Origin: Heliocidaris tuberculata
Lineage: Eukaryota > Echinodermata > Echinoidea > Camarodonta > Echinometridae
DNA length: 64,000 bases
Reading direction: 5' to 3'
Assembly: GCA_025618425.1 (NCBI GenBank)
Contig: CM046832.1
Location: forward strand, 58,408,587 to 58,472,586
A program made the position numbers and the translations under genes. Under the pieces are notes generated by a model, which worked only from the letters and a program-made list of their open reading frames with translations, ran no database searches and was not told the DNA's origin. Each line of letters starts with the position of its first letter. The first letter of the stretch is position 1. Positions 1-13,489 of this stretch are shown in pieces.

Positions 1-220
1 AAAACATGAAATTTATGGCTCTTTAGGGTTAGTGATAAGGTGTGTAGATTGCGCTTCAACTCTTGGAATCTTTTCGCCGTGCGATGCCGAGTTAGCCTGA
101 CCCCAATATTAAATTAATGCCCATTGTTCCTTTACTTTTTATAGTGTGACTACATGTATGCCTATGGCCCAGGGACTAAGACGCTTGGCTCCTGGCTTTA
201 ATACATAGTTCAGCTACAAT

Positions 221-423
221 AAGCCAATTCTAATTACAATTAGCGCACGTGCAGATAAAGGTCATTTGTACCGGAGTACAATTGACCTTAATACGTTGTC
301 ATTTTTTGCACACCATGATGCACGCACCAGTATGATTTGACATGTTGAACAGGTAGCGCGTCCACCAAAACAAATGTGGTGGGCGTACAAATTGGGTCAT
401 TTCTGGGTCATTTGTACCATGTA
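221..423 (-). mobile_element. MITE family E, copy 1 (one end lost)
   Basis: About 200 bases match, in reverse orientation, the complete copy at 21945-22183. Shared segments include TAATTACAATT, AAAGGTCATTTGTACNG, CACCATGATGCACGCACC and TCCACCAAAACA. The end near 423 lacks the terminal repeat seen in copy 2, so this copy is truncated or decayed. No coding capacity. Confidence 0.55.
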
Positions 424-444
424 TGATGGTGTGACTATATTTTG

Positions 445-841
445 CATGTGACCTAAGTTTGCGCACAGGGCAATATCTCAAAAACTACAAGATAAGATTT
501 AGAAAATCTTATAGCACCATTGGATAAAGGAAGCTAAAATTACCTAGGGACAATATATTCTTTTAATATGGTTGAGAAATAATGAAGATATAGACAAAAG
601 ATCGGCTAATTTTGCTACTTTTTGCGTCAGTTTCCGAAAAATATGAAGTTACCGACAAGGGTCCGGTCGGTCTAGAAATCCTCATTTTGAGAGAAGATGT
701 CATCAAACTTGTAAGTAAAATGTGATACCAAATGATTGTATGATATTTTGTCTTGCAAACGATGAAGTTATCTTACCTTTGATGGATCGCTACATTGGAT
801 AACTTGGATGTAAACTCATGTGCGCGAACTTAGGTCTCATG
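445..841. mobile_element. Short inverted-repeat element
   Basis: The left end CATGTGACCTAAGTTTGCGC and the reverse complement of the right end CATGAGACCTAAGTTCGCGC match at 17 of 20 bases, 397 bases apart. The interior is AT-rich with no open frame. It directly follows the broken MITE E copy, so it may have inserted in or beside it. Class unknown. Confidence 0.45.
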
Positions 842-2220
842 GTTTTTTTTTTTTTTAGTTCCGGCATCTTGCGATCTGACATTAGATTTTGAGATTGCGA
901 TATCTCCAAAATTCTTTATCGATTAATTTTCTTGTTGGAACCACTTTTAGTCCTGAATTTTGCTTTCCGTTTGGTATAAATCTACATGTATCTAAATAAA
1001 TTATTGTAGAATATGAGAAATCATGGTTTAAATATCACAATTTAAAAAAAAATGTGTGCAAAATATGGTCATCCCATCATACTAATTACGTACTGGCTTA
1101 GTAACTTATCAACAATAATGCATATATGGGCTTGCATTGTAATAAGTGAATGCAAATCTTGAATTTGCATCTGATTGATTTAAATTTTACCCCAACTCCT
1201 AACTAACTGTTAGAGCTAATAACAATACTTCAGAAAATTAGGTCTGAATGAAAATTAACATAATTTGGCGGCAAACTTCTATGTTCATGTTGCTCATATG
1301 CAGTCACCTCAAAATTTTGGCGTATTGTTTATTTGTTTGTTTCGCATTGTAGAGATGTTGTGATTCAGGATGCATAATAAGATGTTACTTAACTGGTTCA
1401 CTCTGGTCGTGCTTGTAATTGGATTTTTACAGACATGTATCAAAATATGATTATTTTCATCTTGGACCCACCTTTAACATTGCCATTCAAAAGATGCCAG
1501 TTCTATGCCCTGGGGCCTGTAACATTTAAAGAAATAAATCAATTTTATGATTGATATCAATCATAAGTCTATGGCAAACCATGTACTGATGAGTTACAAT
1601 TGATCGTAAGATTGATTGTATCTCTTTATGTAAATCATTTTGTAGTCACATGTCTTCTCGGGTTGTTAGGATTGACAGAAGAGTCTACTACACCAATAGC
1701 ATCGTTGTGCTGCCCTCTTGTGCTGAGAGAGGGGGCCCATGCCATAACAAACCAATGGGAATTGTGTTCACTTGTAAAATACGGTAATACAGTGTAGAGG
1801 GCGAAGTTCGCTGATGGTCACGGTATCGGTTTAGGAGTACGGGGATGAGTGCTACACAATTGTCTATGCCACTTCTCCTGCAAAAGTTTGGTCAGAATGT
1901 CTCAGAAATCTATAAATTAAAACAACAAAAATACATTAACAAACATGATGGTGTGGATTTTACTATTTCATTTTGTTGGTGTGTTTTTTTCAATAAAAAT
2001 ATATACACAGTTAATTTGCATAAGTCAAATCTGTTGGAACTACAAAAACTAGTTTGACTTACACAAAATTCAACTTAAAAATGTAAAGAACACATATTCT
2101 GCACAGTTCAGTCAAAAATCTCTCCTACATGTAATCTCTATCCTATAAAAAAGGGAAAAATTTTCCCCCCTAAATTTTGATGATTATTCTTGTATAGACC
2201 TGTTGAAGTTACATTCCCAC

Positions 2221-2263
<43 letters not shown>

Positions 2264-3118
2264 ATACATTTACATGTACCTGGGTATATAAATTGTCATC
2301 TTGCATCCTATAACTGCTTGATTTTTCAACATCCATTTTGAAAAAAAAGTACTGTTAAGAACCAATATCATCTTTTTGACCTCTAATAGAGGATCAGAAT
2401 TTTCCAGAGGTCTGAATGCCATCAGTTTTTATTCCCACCCCAAATACATTTTTCTTTCACTTTTACATTTTTAAGATAATTCTAATAAGGCCTACATGCA
2501 AATTTAAAGGACCTACATGTACATGCATATGCAACAAAAAGATACAAATTTGTCAAGGATAATATTTATTTTACATGTACATTCCACTTAATCTAAGTTT
2601 TCTTTGCCAATTAAAGGAATTTAATGCAACAGAAGTGAATTCAATTTATTTTTGATTGAGCATTTTAAATTTCAGGATAATGCAGTACATGTGACTAAAT
2701 GGTGACACTTTAAATGGGTTCATGGACCATGTACTCCAAGTGATTCAGGCTTCATTGTATTAAATGCTGACCTAGGAAACATCTGGGTGTTATTGTATTG
2801 GTCATCTAAACATGTCCGAGGAAATTATTGGGGATGTTGTTCATTTCCTTGCAGCCTGATTCCAGCATGTGGATGTTTCTTGTGCATGTATCATGCAGGC
2901 GCTACATCTCAAAAAGTGCAACTGTTATCAATCACTTTATTAGTCTACTCTACATGTCTATGTGCATGTTGGATACATGTGAAGAAGCTACATACATGTA
3001 TATGCCATGAACAGTTGTGATTAAAATCAACAGCTATAAAAATTACTCGCAACATGATGGTTTCATTACTGTAGTCGCATTGTACAAGTGGGCCAAAAAA
3101 AACAACAATTAAATTCAT
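842..3118. other. Gene-free AT-rich stretch
   Basis: No supported coding region. It holds a T run at 843-856, scattered TACATGTA words, and the (CT)n tract listed separately. Its open frames are under 80 codons and overlap each other without protein-like composition. Confidence 0.6.
2219..2261. repeat. (CT)n microsatellite
   Basis: About 40 bases of nearly pure CT repeat with one TTT interruption near the left end. Confidence 0.95.
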
Positions 3119-3485
3119 TTAAAGAGAAGGTTGAGTTCTGGGAAAGGTGAAAAATAATTTGTGAGCTTTCTCATTCCTTTTCATGTTAGTTTGGAAAAAC
3201 ATACATACATGTAGTAGCAATGTCCCCTGAAAAGGATTGCTCTTCAAATGCCCTCAAATTTAAAATGTGACAAGAAATAGCTGAAGTGCTCGGAACAAAC
3301 ATTCGTGCCAAAAGTGTGTGCAGTCCCATATACTCATTTCTGTGTGCAGTGCATGTACTTTTCAGCGAGATTAGATCACTTTCTTATCATTTTGATGGTT
3401 CCAAAACCTTACAGTGTACATGATTGTTTTGAGGCAGTTTCTTTCACAATGTAAATGCATGAACAGAACTCAACTTTATCTTTAA
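3119..3485 (-). mobile_element. TTAA-flanked MITE family A, copy 1
   Basis: 367 bases bounded by TTAA at 3119-3122 and 3482-3485. The terminal inverted repeats read TTAAAGAGAAGGTTGAGTTC and, from the other end, TTAAAGATAAAGTTGAGTTC. The interior matches the copies at 8340, 30299 and 49335, including AATTTGTGAGCTTTCTCATT and CCTGAAAAGGATTGCTC. The TTAA target suggests a piggyBac- or Kolobok-type mobiliser (inference). Non-coding. Confidence 0.85.
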
Positions 3486-3673
3486 AGTACACATTCAAAG
3501 AAAATCACAAATATGATAAATAATGTATCACTAGAAACTGGCAAGTTAACAGATAGCAATCGTATCAGTTTAAAGTCAACTACATATCAGGTAATTAAAC
3601 AATAATACAAATAAAACTACCTCCCAGCATCTGCGATATACAAGCGCTTCGCCAAAAAAATAACAATGTTTCA

Positions 3674-4228
3674 ATGACGTCAATAAAGGGAACAATCCTG
3701 TCCAAGCAGACGACGTCCCATAAAGAATGAACATAAGTGCTGTGCAGTTATTTCTCAAATTATAAAGAATTTAGTGTATTCAAACGTGCCCATATTTCAC
3801 ACCATTCTAAAATGGGAATGAAACAGATTCTGATTACTGAAATCTTTTGTTTGTAAATATATAGGATGAGGGTTAACGAACAATCAAAGAAACCACACTT
3901 TCAAATTGAAAAGCCCGCTGAATGATTGCAAGGACGGTATTTATCCCTCATTCAACGCCGAACGTCCAGCGGTGTATGCAGCTGTGAATGAAATGGCGTC
4001 TATTTTGTTTACAAGCAACTGATTCCTTTATTCTTGTAATGCTTCATTTTCCATCCAAATAAACCCATGCACGGGGTTTAGAGTGAGGCAATATGGATTA
4101 AACATAATAGACTAATGCTAGTGAAGTGAAATAACTGAAGAGAAGATGACAAAACAGGCACTGAAAATATGTGAGATGTTATGGGACATCGTCTGCTTGT
4201 GCAATTAACGTCCTCCCTTTGACGTCAC
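3674..4228. mobile_element. Degenerate inverted-repeat element with TGACGTCA in one arm
   Basis: The left arm carries ATGACGTCAATAAAGGGAAC followed by CAAGCAGACGACGTCCCATA. The right arm carries their inverted counterparts: TATGGGACATCGTCTGCTTG, then CCTCCCTTTGACGTCACAC. Arms are about 50 bases with roughly 450 bases between. The right arm holds a perfect TGACGTCA (4220-4227). True ends were not defined. Confidence 0.5.
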
Positions 4229-5588
4229 ACATTTCAGCGGCTTTCGGAGAGCTGTTCAGGTGCTATGTCGGGGCTGTATTTTAGCAATTTGTAATTGATA
4301 ATAATCATTACTTCGAATGTTTGCAAGCGTCGAATTTTGACAAACTTGTCCGGTCTAAGCTTCACCTACGCAATAATGAAAATTAAGTCAGTTTTAAAAA
4401 TCAATGAATATCTACTTTAAATTGCATAGCTCTCTACTGTCTGCCCTTTTGATTACCATGTTCAATGATTTTTAGGAAAAATCCTGCATTTATATTTTAT
4501 TTTACATGTTATCACTGTAATTACCAGCATGGAGGCCTTTAACTTTATTTGTTTACATAGAAAGTAAGCCTCTCCAAAACTTCCAAGAAACAATAGATGA
4601 TATGAAGTAGACAAAGAGTTAATACATGTACTGCATGTATTTATCAGGAAGTTTATCAAAAATTTTGTGTTACATCTAAAGTCTTTCGTGGGAACTTAAA
4701 TTGACACGTACTGTAAGACTACATGTTACACATGTTACACATCATACACATGTACTGCAGAGATAGCAAACCAAAGACAGTAAATGAGGGCTTATGGCGA
4801 TTGCTAACTAAACTCCTAAAAATAAGGAATTGCTAAATACATCAACATGTACATATACTTGTAGAGCTGCTAAAACAAATTTCTTGTTTGACTGTGAAAT
4901 AGCACTTGCAAATCAAAAAATTTCCCCTGTAGGGAAGGCTGCATTCATAGGGTATGTGCATCATGAATCCATGTTCCCCCTAGATATATTCACAAAGCAA
5001 TTCAGTACTGTGCATTAGGTACAGGTCTATGCAGCCAGGCCCTGTTATGACTGTATGATTCATCCACTGCAGTCCTGCATGGTGGTGATAAGTAAATACA
5101 CTCTTTGCCATTGCAAACAAAGCTGAATGTGCAACATGCACCACAGATTCAACATATTTCATAATCAGTAAAAGCTCCCCTGACAATCCATCGCATTTTC
5201 ACTGATAAAAGCAGTCAAAGGGCATTATTTGCTAAGTGCAGTTTGCAAAACATTTATTTTGCAATTTGATATGGGATGGTGATGTTCTTTCATTTTTATG
5301 TTTCAGTTCTTCTTGATGCTTGTCATTTTTTTTAATGCAATGTGCCTGTCAGTTCCATGCCTCTGAGTTCAAATGTACCTGTACATTATACTTGTACTGT
5401 TCTGATCCTTCCTTTGTACTATCTTATATTTGATGATAATCCCAAATTGTAGATTTCATTTTTAGTAGATTTATTTGATTTGATTTGAGTGATATTTATT
5501 TTTTTGATCATACATCCAATTTTTCTTACATGGAATGAAAAAGATAAAGAAATCTGCATTGATCTTGCACAGAGATTGATTGTAAATG
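4229..5588. other. Gene-free stretch
   Basis: AT-rich sequence with TACATGTA words and no supported gene or clear repeat. The short frames present lack recognisable protein features. Confidence 0.55.
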
Positions 5589-5592
5589 TCAT

Positions 5593-8197
5593 GAGCCTGA
5601 TCGGTTAGTCACGGACGGACATTTGACAAATTTTGAAAGTTTGAAGGCCTGTAAAAAATAAGTTATGAGATGTGTTGAGCTGTTTTATGTTTCATTGTGA
5701 AGGGTACCACTGAAGGTGCTAAATGATGATAAAATTTGGTTGCCATGGTTACCTACTAAAAATAGAATCCATTAAATATTCAATGTCACGGACGGACAAG
5801 ATAGAAATGGGTTTCTTGACTTATCGGTAATCTTTTGTCTTTTCTATCTAAACAAACTGTCACTGACAAAGTTTTTTGATTGCAAATGTTAGTCAAGTAA
5901 ATTGACTTCCCTGTCACATACATAGAATTTGAAAGCAAGCTGTAACTTTTGCTAGAGGTCCGAAAACTTTTTGTCACGGACGGACATTTGGGTGTCACGG
6001 ACGGACATTTTGAGTGTCACGGACGGACATTAGATTAAAAACTGCATGTGTTCCTATCTAAAATCGCACATACATACTTCTTGCTTTCAACTTTTTGTTT
6101 GAAATTAATTTTATTCCACTATTAAGCAAAACTTAGCTCGAAAAACTTAGTTTTTAAGTGGAATCTGTGTCAAAAGTGGATGCCTGTATTGTAGTGTATA
6201 TACAATGTACAAGTGCATGTAGTGTACAATATATGCTACAGACCAAAATGAACATGTTGAGAAGAATGTGATGTCAGCTTTCAAAATATAACCCTTTACA
6301 TTACAGTAATGTAGGTGAACTGAAATCAAGCATCATTATTTAGTATTTTAATTTACTTTACAGCTCAAAGTCATATATTTTGTTTCAAACATAGAGGTAA
6401 TATAGAAATAGGATTATGTGTGATTGATCATTATCATATATAGGAAGTAACATTTCTCATTTGGTTTACAACATCACATACCAGTACTCTTTATAACATC
6501 TCATATTTTTCAGCAGTTCCCTTTAAGAGGGTGAAAACCAAATCATGAAATGCAGATCATTGTCTAAATCTTTCTCATATAGTTTACTTTTTCAGTAATG
6601 TCTCTATCACTTTAAGAACAATGTTGGCTTTCTGGACAAAGGCCCTAATAGCAACAGTTGAGTGTATAAAGCCCATAGAGCCTAATTATGTCCTGTTAGT
6701 TGAGGGATTGCCCAACACGACTAGTGTAAGTCATATATTATAACTTTCTGACCCCCTTCCCCATAAAAAAACTGTTTCAGGGTTGATGCAACTAATGCAG
6801 TTATAAGCATTTGAAATTATATGTAGTATCTAAAAAGGTTTCTTCTTATGTTATGTGATTACATTTTTTTTTTAATTGTCGGCTGTGTAAAATCCTGAAC
6901 TACAAAGAATCTGTATCTGTCTCAAACGTTACAACTAATTCAAAGCATTCTTACAAAATAGAGTCCAAACATGGCTCCTGTGGTCTGATACCACATCTGA
7001 CCTGCAATGTTTATAATTTTCAAGCACAACTTGTAATTTAATTTGAATATTGATCAAGCTTCAGTATTAATGTTGAATCTAAAACTTTTACACGTTGCTG
7101 ATGACCAAAAATATCAGCTACAATAATAGCAATAATAATATTAATAAATAAATAAGTAAGAAAATAAGTATTCATCTTCTGTAAACACCTGTAATAGATG
7201 TCTTTTGCAGACTGACAATGCACGCTGGCTCCCATTAGAGCCATAGCAAAATCATTAGGTTTTTATGACATTTATTAGCTTGAAAAAGAAAAAAAATTGG
7301 GGCGGGGTGGGGGGTAATTTTTGCATTCATATGGGGGATCACAATACCATATACAGTCCAACCTACTTTAGCAACCACCTGTATAGAAAGACTACCTGTC
7401 TATAAAGACCACAATTTTTGTTTCCCTTTAAAACTGTTTCTCATTAAATTATGTATCAAAGGAACCTGTACGTAAAGACAGCTTTTCTTGTCTGTCTTGA
7501 GCGGTCTTTATAGACAGGTTTCACTGTACGTGATATTTTGGATGAAATATGTTCCATGAACCAATATACAATTAAATAATTCATTGAATTTGAAATCTCA
7601 CAGCATTTACCATTTCAGTATATTGCATTGTCCGTCTGTGACAAAATTAGTGTCCGTCCGTGACAATTTTCAAATTCGTTTTTAGTATATGTATATTTAA
7701 TTGATCAAGGTTTTATTCATACATGGTATAGGTCTCTAGCTAGTGAGATAGCTCAGTATGGTTTTTGTTTTCACTTTTGCCTAACCAATGGAAAAAAAAA
7801 CTTTTACAAATTTTTTCTGTCACGGACGGACAAATTTGCATCAAGATGTGAATGACCCTGCGGCACAGCCATTTCTGTACAAATATTTTCAAATATTTTT
7901 GGGTTTTCAATGGAATGGTGTTTGATCTATAATTATTTGCTAACAAAACTTAAGAAAGTTTAGAGAGTGTTAAACTAGGACCAAATCAATCTTTCTAGAA
8001 AATGTCCGTCCGTGACATTAGTTTTCATCACCCCTGTTGAAAAATGGGCCAATCCAATGACTTTCCGGACCTTGTCAATTAAACAAACATGAATTTTAGT
8101 AACTTTAGATATTAATGAAAAACCTGAAAGTGATTTCATCATAAAAATCTGAAAATTAAATTTTTACCCCAATGCTCACTCTTAACCGATCAGGCTC
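5593..8197. mobile_element. 2.6-kb non-autonomous DNA transposon with subterminal 15-mer array
   Basis: The ends are perfect 15-base inverted repeats: GAGCCTGATCGGTTA at 5593-5607 and its reverse complement at 8183-8197. TCAT directly flanks both sides (5589-5592 and 8198-8201), a possible 4-base target duplication. Nine copies of TGTCACGGACGGACA (one lacking the first T, one with a mismatch) cluster near the ends. Five lie in the left 440 bases, all forward (5608, 5784, 5972, 5993, 6015). Four lie in the right 570 bases: 7629, 7651 and 8003 reversed, 7818 forward. No open frame longer than about 70 codons, so no transposase. A TA-flanked MITE sits inside at 7354-7526. Such arrays are usually transposase-binding sites (family knowledge). 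Superfamily not assigned. Confidence 0.75.
7354..7526 (+). mobile_element. mariner/pogo-like MITE, copy 1
   Basis: 173 bases flanked by TA on both sides. It starts CAGTCCAACCTACTTTAGC and ends ACAGGTTTCACTG, imperfect inverted repeats. The interior repeats TATAAAGACCAC and GGTCTTTATAGACAGG segments. A related copy is at 36506-36710 in opposite orientation. The TA flank suggests a Tc1/mariner/pogo mobiliser. Confidence 0.7.
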
Positions 8198-8339
8198 TCA
8201 TGTTGTTTACATGTCTACATGTATGTAGGTGTATTTTTAAATATCCAATCATGTGTGTGTAGCATCAGATTACAAGCCAACATGGAGAATGCAACAGCTT
8301 TCAAATTTGCAATGAATATTGATTGATGTCACTCCTATA

Positions 8340-8710
8340 TTAAAGATAAAGTTGAGGTCTGGTCATGAGATTGAATTGTGAAAGAAACTGTCTCAAAGCA
8401 ATTGGGAAAGGTTGATTATATAGCACATAGTATGCTGTAAGGTTTTGGAATCACCAAAATGATAAGAAATTAAATCAATCCTGCTGAGAGTCACATGCAC
8501 TGCACACAGAAATGTGTATATGGCACTACACACAAATGTTCGGCCCAAACATTTCAGCTGTTTCTTTTCATTTTTTTTTAATGTGAGGGCATTTGAAGAG
8601 CAATCCTTTTCAGGGGACATTTTTTCCATGATAATCTTCCCAACTAACATACGAATGAGAAAGCTCACAAATTATTTTTTACTTTTCCCAAAACTCGACC
8701 TTCTCTTTAA
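8340..8710 (+). mobile_element. TTAA-flanked MITE family A, copy 2
   Basis: 371 bases between TTAA at 8340-8343 and 8707-8710. The left end is TTAAAGATAAAGTTGAGGTC and the right end is complementary to TTAAAGAGAAGGTCGAG. It lies in opposite orientation to copy 1. It shares GTGAAAGAAACTGTCTCAAA and GCATTTGAAGAGCAATCC with the other copies. Confidence 0.85.
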
Positions 8711-11700
8711 GAATGGAAAATGTTCAAATTAATTGAAGTCTTACATGGAGGCACCTTTTTATCTTGTAGCCGCTGTCACAGGCACTGTGTTACATGCAGG
8801 CACCTACTTGTCTACTTTTTTAAATTGAGGTTTGGGGGGTTCTAAGGTATATGGGGTACATGTATGTTACTCACTACCCTAATAAACTGAAAACTAATGC
8901 AGACATTGACTAGACGCGAGTCCTGGCATGAATGGAATAGGCTCCTTGATTCCATGTAGACTTACATTTAATAGTTCTCTACCACAATGACTTGAAAACT
9001 GATGCAGACAGATGTCATACAGTATATATACATTATGTCATATTTTGAGGTTTGCAATTTAATGGGGAGTGATGGTAACATGTTTCATGTAGACCCAACA
9101 TGTGAATTGTTGGCTTACAGTATTTCAGTACTTTATTTGCCTTCTTCAAGGAAGATTATTGATTAGCCAATTAAATATCTCTGTGTACATTAGATCATGT
9201 GTACCTGTACATGTGTAATGCACAAAAGAGCAGCAACTGCAAAATATGAACTTTCAAGATGGCATTGAGAAATTCCTTCAAGTCAGTATGGTGTCAAGTG
9301 TATCTAGTAGAATAGCAATCAGACAAGATATATGTGTACACTACTTCCTCTTGTGGTAGTCATTTAAACTTAGAACCATGATGAACAATAGAATGCTTTG
9401 ACACTCGATACATCACTAGCATGAAATATGGAAACCAAAAGTCTTATCCTTTCTTCCAAATCTCAGATTAGTTTTGTTTCCTGTATACATATCTCCCACG
9501 TGATTTAATAAAAGGATATCTGTTTACACATGTATATAGTAGGTGAAAGAGCTAGCTTGGAGAAACCAGATCTGAGATCATCTTCTCTTGCCATTTTTGC
9601 ACCGTTTGGACAGTAGACATTAAGCTGCAAAGTTCAAGATAACATTTATTTTTGGTAGCAGGAAGGAAATTGAAATGAATCGTGTAGAATATGGTGTCAT
9701 AATTTTCCAGGTACACGTACATGTACATGTACATGAAATAACATTTGCGTAAGATATTTTGATGTTCCATTCATAATTTCTGATTAATTTCAATGTAACA
9801 ATTTGAAAGATTACGTTTATCATGAGGCTGTTGCTCCTTTCTGTTAATTCCTAAGCTCATGTCACATAGTGTTTTGCATATTCTTACTTGTATTAGTCAC
9901 AGATGGGACTGTAGATTTTGGCCCAGATTCAAATTATTTTTTCACCTCTTGTTTGCCTAATATTCCTCCTAGGATTTAAAAATTCAAACAATGTAGAATG
10001 TTGTGTCAGTGTGTATCTGTATATTACATGTACTGTAGCTTACTACATGTATTTATCACCTAAAAAAATGTTTTAAAAATTTGGGGTTTACCAAAACTTA
10101 TACTGGCGTTGGCTTTAAAATAGTCTAAGTTTCTTACAAATTTTATCCTGAATGTTAAAAACCACAATACTGCCAAACAATTTTAATAGAAAGCTAATTA
10201 ATTAAAGATGATAGATAAGTTTATGATAATGTTCAAAACATTACTGAATGGATGATACTTGTAGTCTACCTATACCTAATACATGTACCTTTCATTTTCT
10301 TGCATAAAATCACATACATGTATTATGCAAGTTTTTTTTCTCAATTTTACAGAAATCCTATGTACCTCTTACATGTACTTTAGAATGATAAATATTGCCT
10401 GCTATGGGACCTGGGACCTGAAAACACTTGCTGTGTTTGAGCACACCTTCCATTGTCTCTTAAAGATTAATCCAAGATAAGGATGGGCAAGCTTCGGGCA
10501 ACCTGAGCACCGTAAACCTTCTCCTGGCCAGGCGCGCCTTGGTGTAATGTTCTCCGATTAACAGGATTTGTTTTCATTTGACATTTGTTTTGATCAACTT
10601 GAGTGCCGTTCTGCTGTTCTGTAAACATGCCTGGATGTGGAGAGGGTAATTCATTTCCATCTCTCATCCTGAAGTGTCCACGCACAAAACTGTAACATCG
10701 CTCAAGAAGGATGTTGGGAGTTTAGGACCCTAAAATGGCAACAATGTTGTTTGATGTTCTCTTTCGTTTGATAAGAAAGTTAAGAAAGTTGAAAGGTGAT
10801 AAGAAACTTTTCTTTTTCAAAGAGCATTGCACATGTGTTTTTCTTTGTCTTCCAATATTGAATAAAAGATTGATATGGCACTCCTATAACCTTCCTGGCT
10901 GGAAAAATACAGTAATACATTTTGGTAAATTCCTATAGTAGAAAATGTAGGACTTTCCTTTTCTCTCTTTTGTGGTTACATAAAGTGTAGAGATATTGGC
11001 TAGTATGGTTCAAGCATATTTATTTGTCGGTTAATTGTAGGTCTATTTTTTTTTTCCTGTTGTAATGTACATGTACCTTGAAATAAGTAAATGTCATTCC
11101 CCATATTTTCTCAAACAACAGGCTTTTTAAAATCTTTGTTCATATCAGCTTCACTGAAGTTCCAGAGCCAGAGGAATGATAAAACACAAAGATCACCGTC
11201 GGGCCAATTGTCCCCATTCATTATATACCATCATTTGATTAGACAGTGCATGTGCTTTCCTCTATGTAATTGCATTACAGAAACTTAAGTGGTATACCAG
11301 TAATTGCTTCAGCATATTGGATTCAAACAGGGATGTACAGACACACTTTTATCAGGCATATATATAAATATGTTCCTACTTCACTGATGCTATTTGTTTT
11401 TGAGGGGGAGGGGCAAGTTTTCTGTGCCTCATCTTGAGATTCTGTGGGCAACATACATGTACATTTATTGTTATTTCTTCATTTCTTTTTCAAGATGCTT
11501 ATTTTATCTACATGTAATTAGTACTTTTTAAACACATGGACATTTTGCTCTCTAGTACTCTCAGCAGAGAGTGTGTTTGTGTTACCAAACATATCAACAT
11601 TAATGCTGAAAAATTTCTTAAGAATAAAAAGAATAAGAGTTCTCAAAACTCTAATATTGCTGAAAAAGAGGAAGAGAGAGGGGTTCTCCTGGGGTCCTCA

Positions 11701-13434
11701 ATTTTTCCAATGAGTCCTCTCCGAAATGTGTTTTTTTCTTTTCTTTATTCACAGTCAAGAAATGAAAACAAAATATATCCAGATTTGCTAACACCAGTTT
11801 GAGTTTTGGCAATAACAGTTTGGATTAGGGGGGTGGGGGGGGGGGGGGGGGAGGAGTGGTATCATACTCCCTCTGGTGACACCCCTACATGTAAATCTGT
11901 ACCTCAATGAAAAACTGTACAGTGAGGTTGATATCACTTTAAGGTGCACTGGAAAAATGTCTGGATGCAGCTAGGCTTTATTATTTGAGATGTAAATATT
12001 TTGAATTTAATGCAAATTGGAGGACTTCTTTTTTTGAATTTTTAAAAGCAAGTTTATGTAGCCTGGTTACAATATCATTTCAACAACCTAAAAATGTTGG
12101 CCTACATGTGTGCCTTCAACATCACCACAGTGAGTCACTTGCGTTGACGTTGACGGGAGAAAAACAAGGATGCAATATTCATCAGAAAATAAGCTGCTAA
12201 TTGCTTGAGTGTTGGGCTCCATGTGGAATAGTAATTGAGCTTCATTGAGCTGCGGTTCTTCTTTTGTTTTGGTGTTATGTTCTTCGTATTTCAGTCCTTT
12301 TTTGTGTTTGGCTGGAGGCCTATGCAGTCTGCCAGGATTGTTTCATCAAACCCGTTGTTTTTCTGTAGGGGAACCCAAATGTCAACACATTCATGTACAT
12401 GTGTATGGAATGAAATGGGAAAGCAGGTCGAGGGTGGCTGATGAAAGACCCAAACGGAGGAAGACAAACAACAAACTGGATAAGTGAATATTGATTAGCC
12501 TAATTACGACACCCAAATTTTTAAGATTCACATTTAATTGGAGACATTTATGATCAATCAGAAGTTCATTGTTTTTGCATTTGGGTAATTATTTTTTCTT
12601 GGAAATTAGTTGGTACAACTTCATTAAAGAGGCCTGTACATCATTGCACATGCCTTTGTTCTTCAAAATTGGAATATGTGTAGTGACATACATGTATTTT
12701 TCAGAGAATGATGAAATTTAGTATTCCTCTTATTTAGTTACCAGAACACTTCTCTCCTCTTTCCCTGGCTCTCCCCCAAGTTGTGCTAAAATCATCACCC
12801 ATAAGTTCATTCTGCTGTAGGCCCCAACTGGTGACTGTGATGGTGGAAAGATTTTTTTTTTTTTTTTTTTTTTTTTTGGGGGGGGGGGGAGGGGACATAT
12901 CGGTAAACCGTTGACAAGTAATAATGTGATCATGTAATCATGTAATCATGGGGAGAGTTTTTATTATAAATAAAATGTATGGAACCAACAAGTACACGAG
13001 CCATTAGCATTCATAATCGTTCATCTGTTTCTAATTTTGATGATGTAATGAAGTGTTACTAGAAATCAATTTAACCCCTTCAATTGATTTTTTTTGCACT
13101 TGAAAAGGACATGAGTACTGGATTCCATTAGCTGCATTTACTGTACAGATATTCAAATGAATGCTACACAGACACACTTCATGTACTTTAACAGTCCATT
13201 TATTGAAACAAAGGTCTCCATACTTACGAGTTATTAATCTTTCCTGCAAGTGAGGTTCTTGATTTGTTCTTAATGTGCATGTGTTTTTTCTGTGGGAATG
13301 AGTTTCCTCAAATTAGAGATTTTATACTCTACAATGTAGCTTGTTGGGCTAAGATTTTTTTGTTGAACAGTCTGTATTGAGTAGTTTTGGCAATGTGACT
13401 TGGTTATAATGGATCCATTTGAAATACATGTATA

Positions 13435-13436
<2 letters not shown>
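8711..13436. other. Gene-free stretch with homopolymer tracts
   Basis: No supported gene. It holds a G run at about 11828-11851, a T-run/G-run junction at about 12852-12891, and a weak duplication around ACTGAAAACTAATGCAGACA (about 8888 and 8994). A GC-richer block at 10480-10690 is free of obvious repeats and could be a regulatory element, but nothing in it is recognised. Open frames reach 88 codons without protein-like signals. Confidence 0.5.

Positions 13437-13486
<50 letters not shown>
13437..13486. repeat. (CT)n microsatellite
   Basis: About 45 bases of nearly pure CT repeat. Confidence 0.95.
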
Positions 13487-13489
<3 letters not shown>

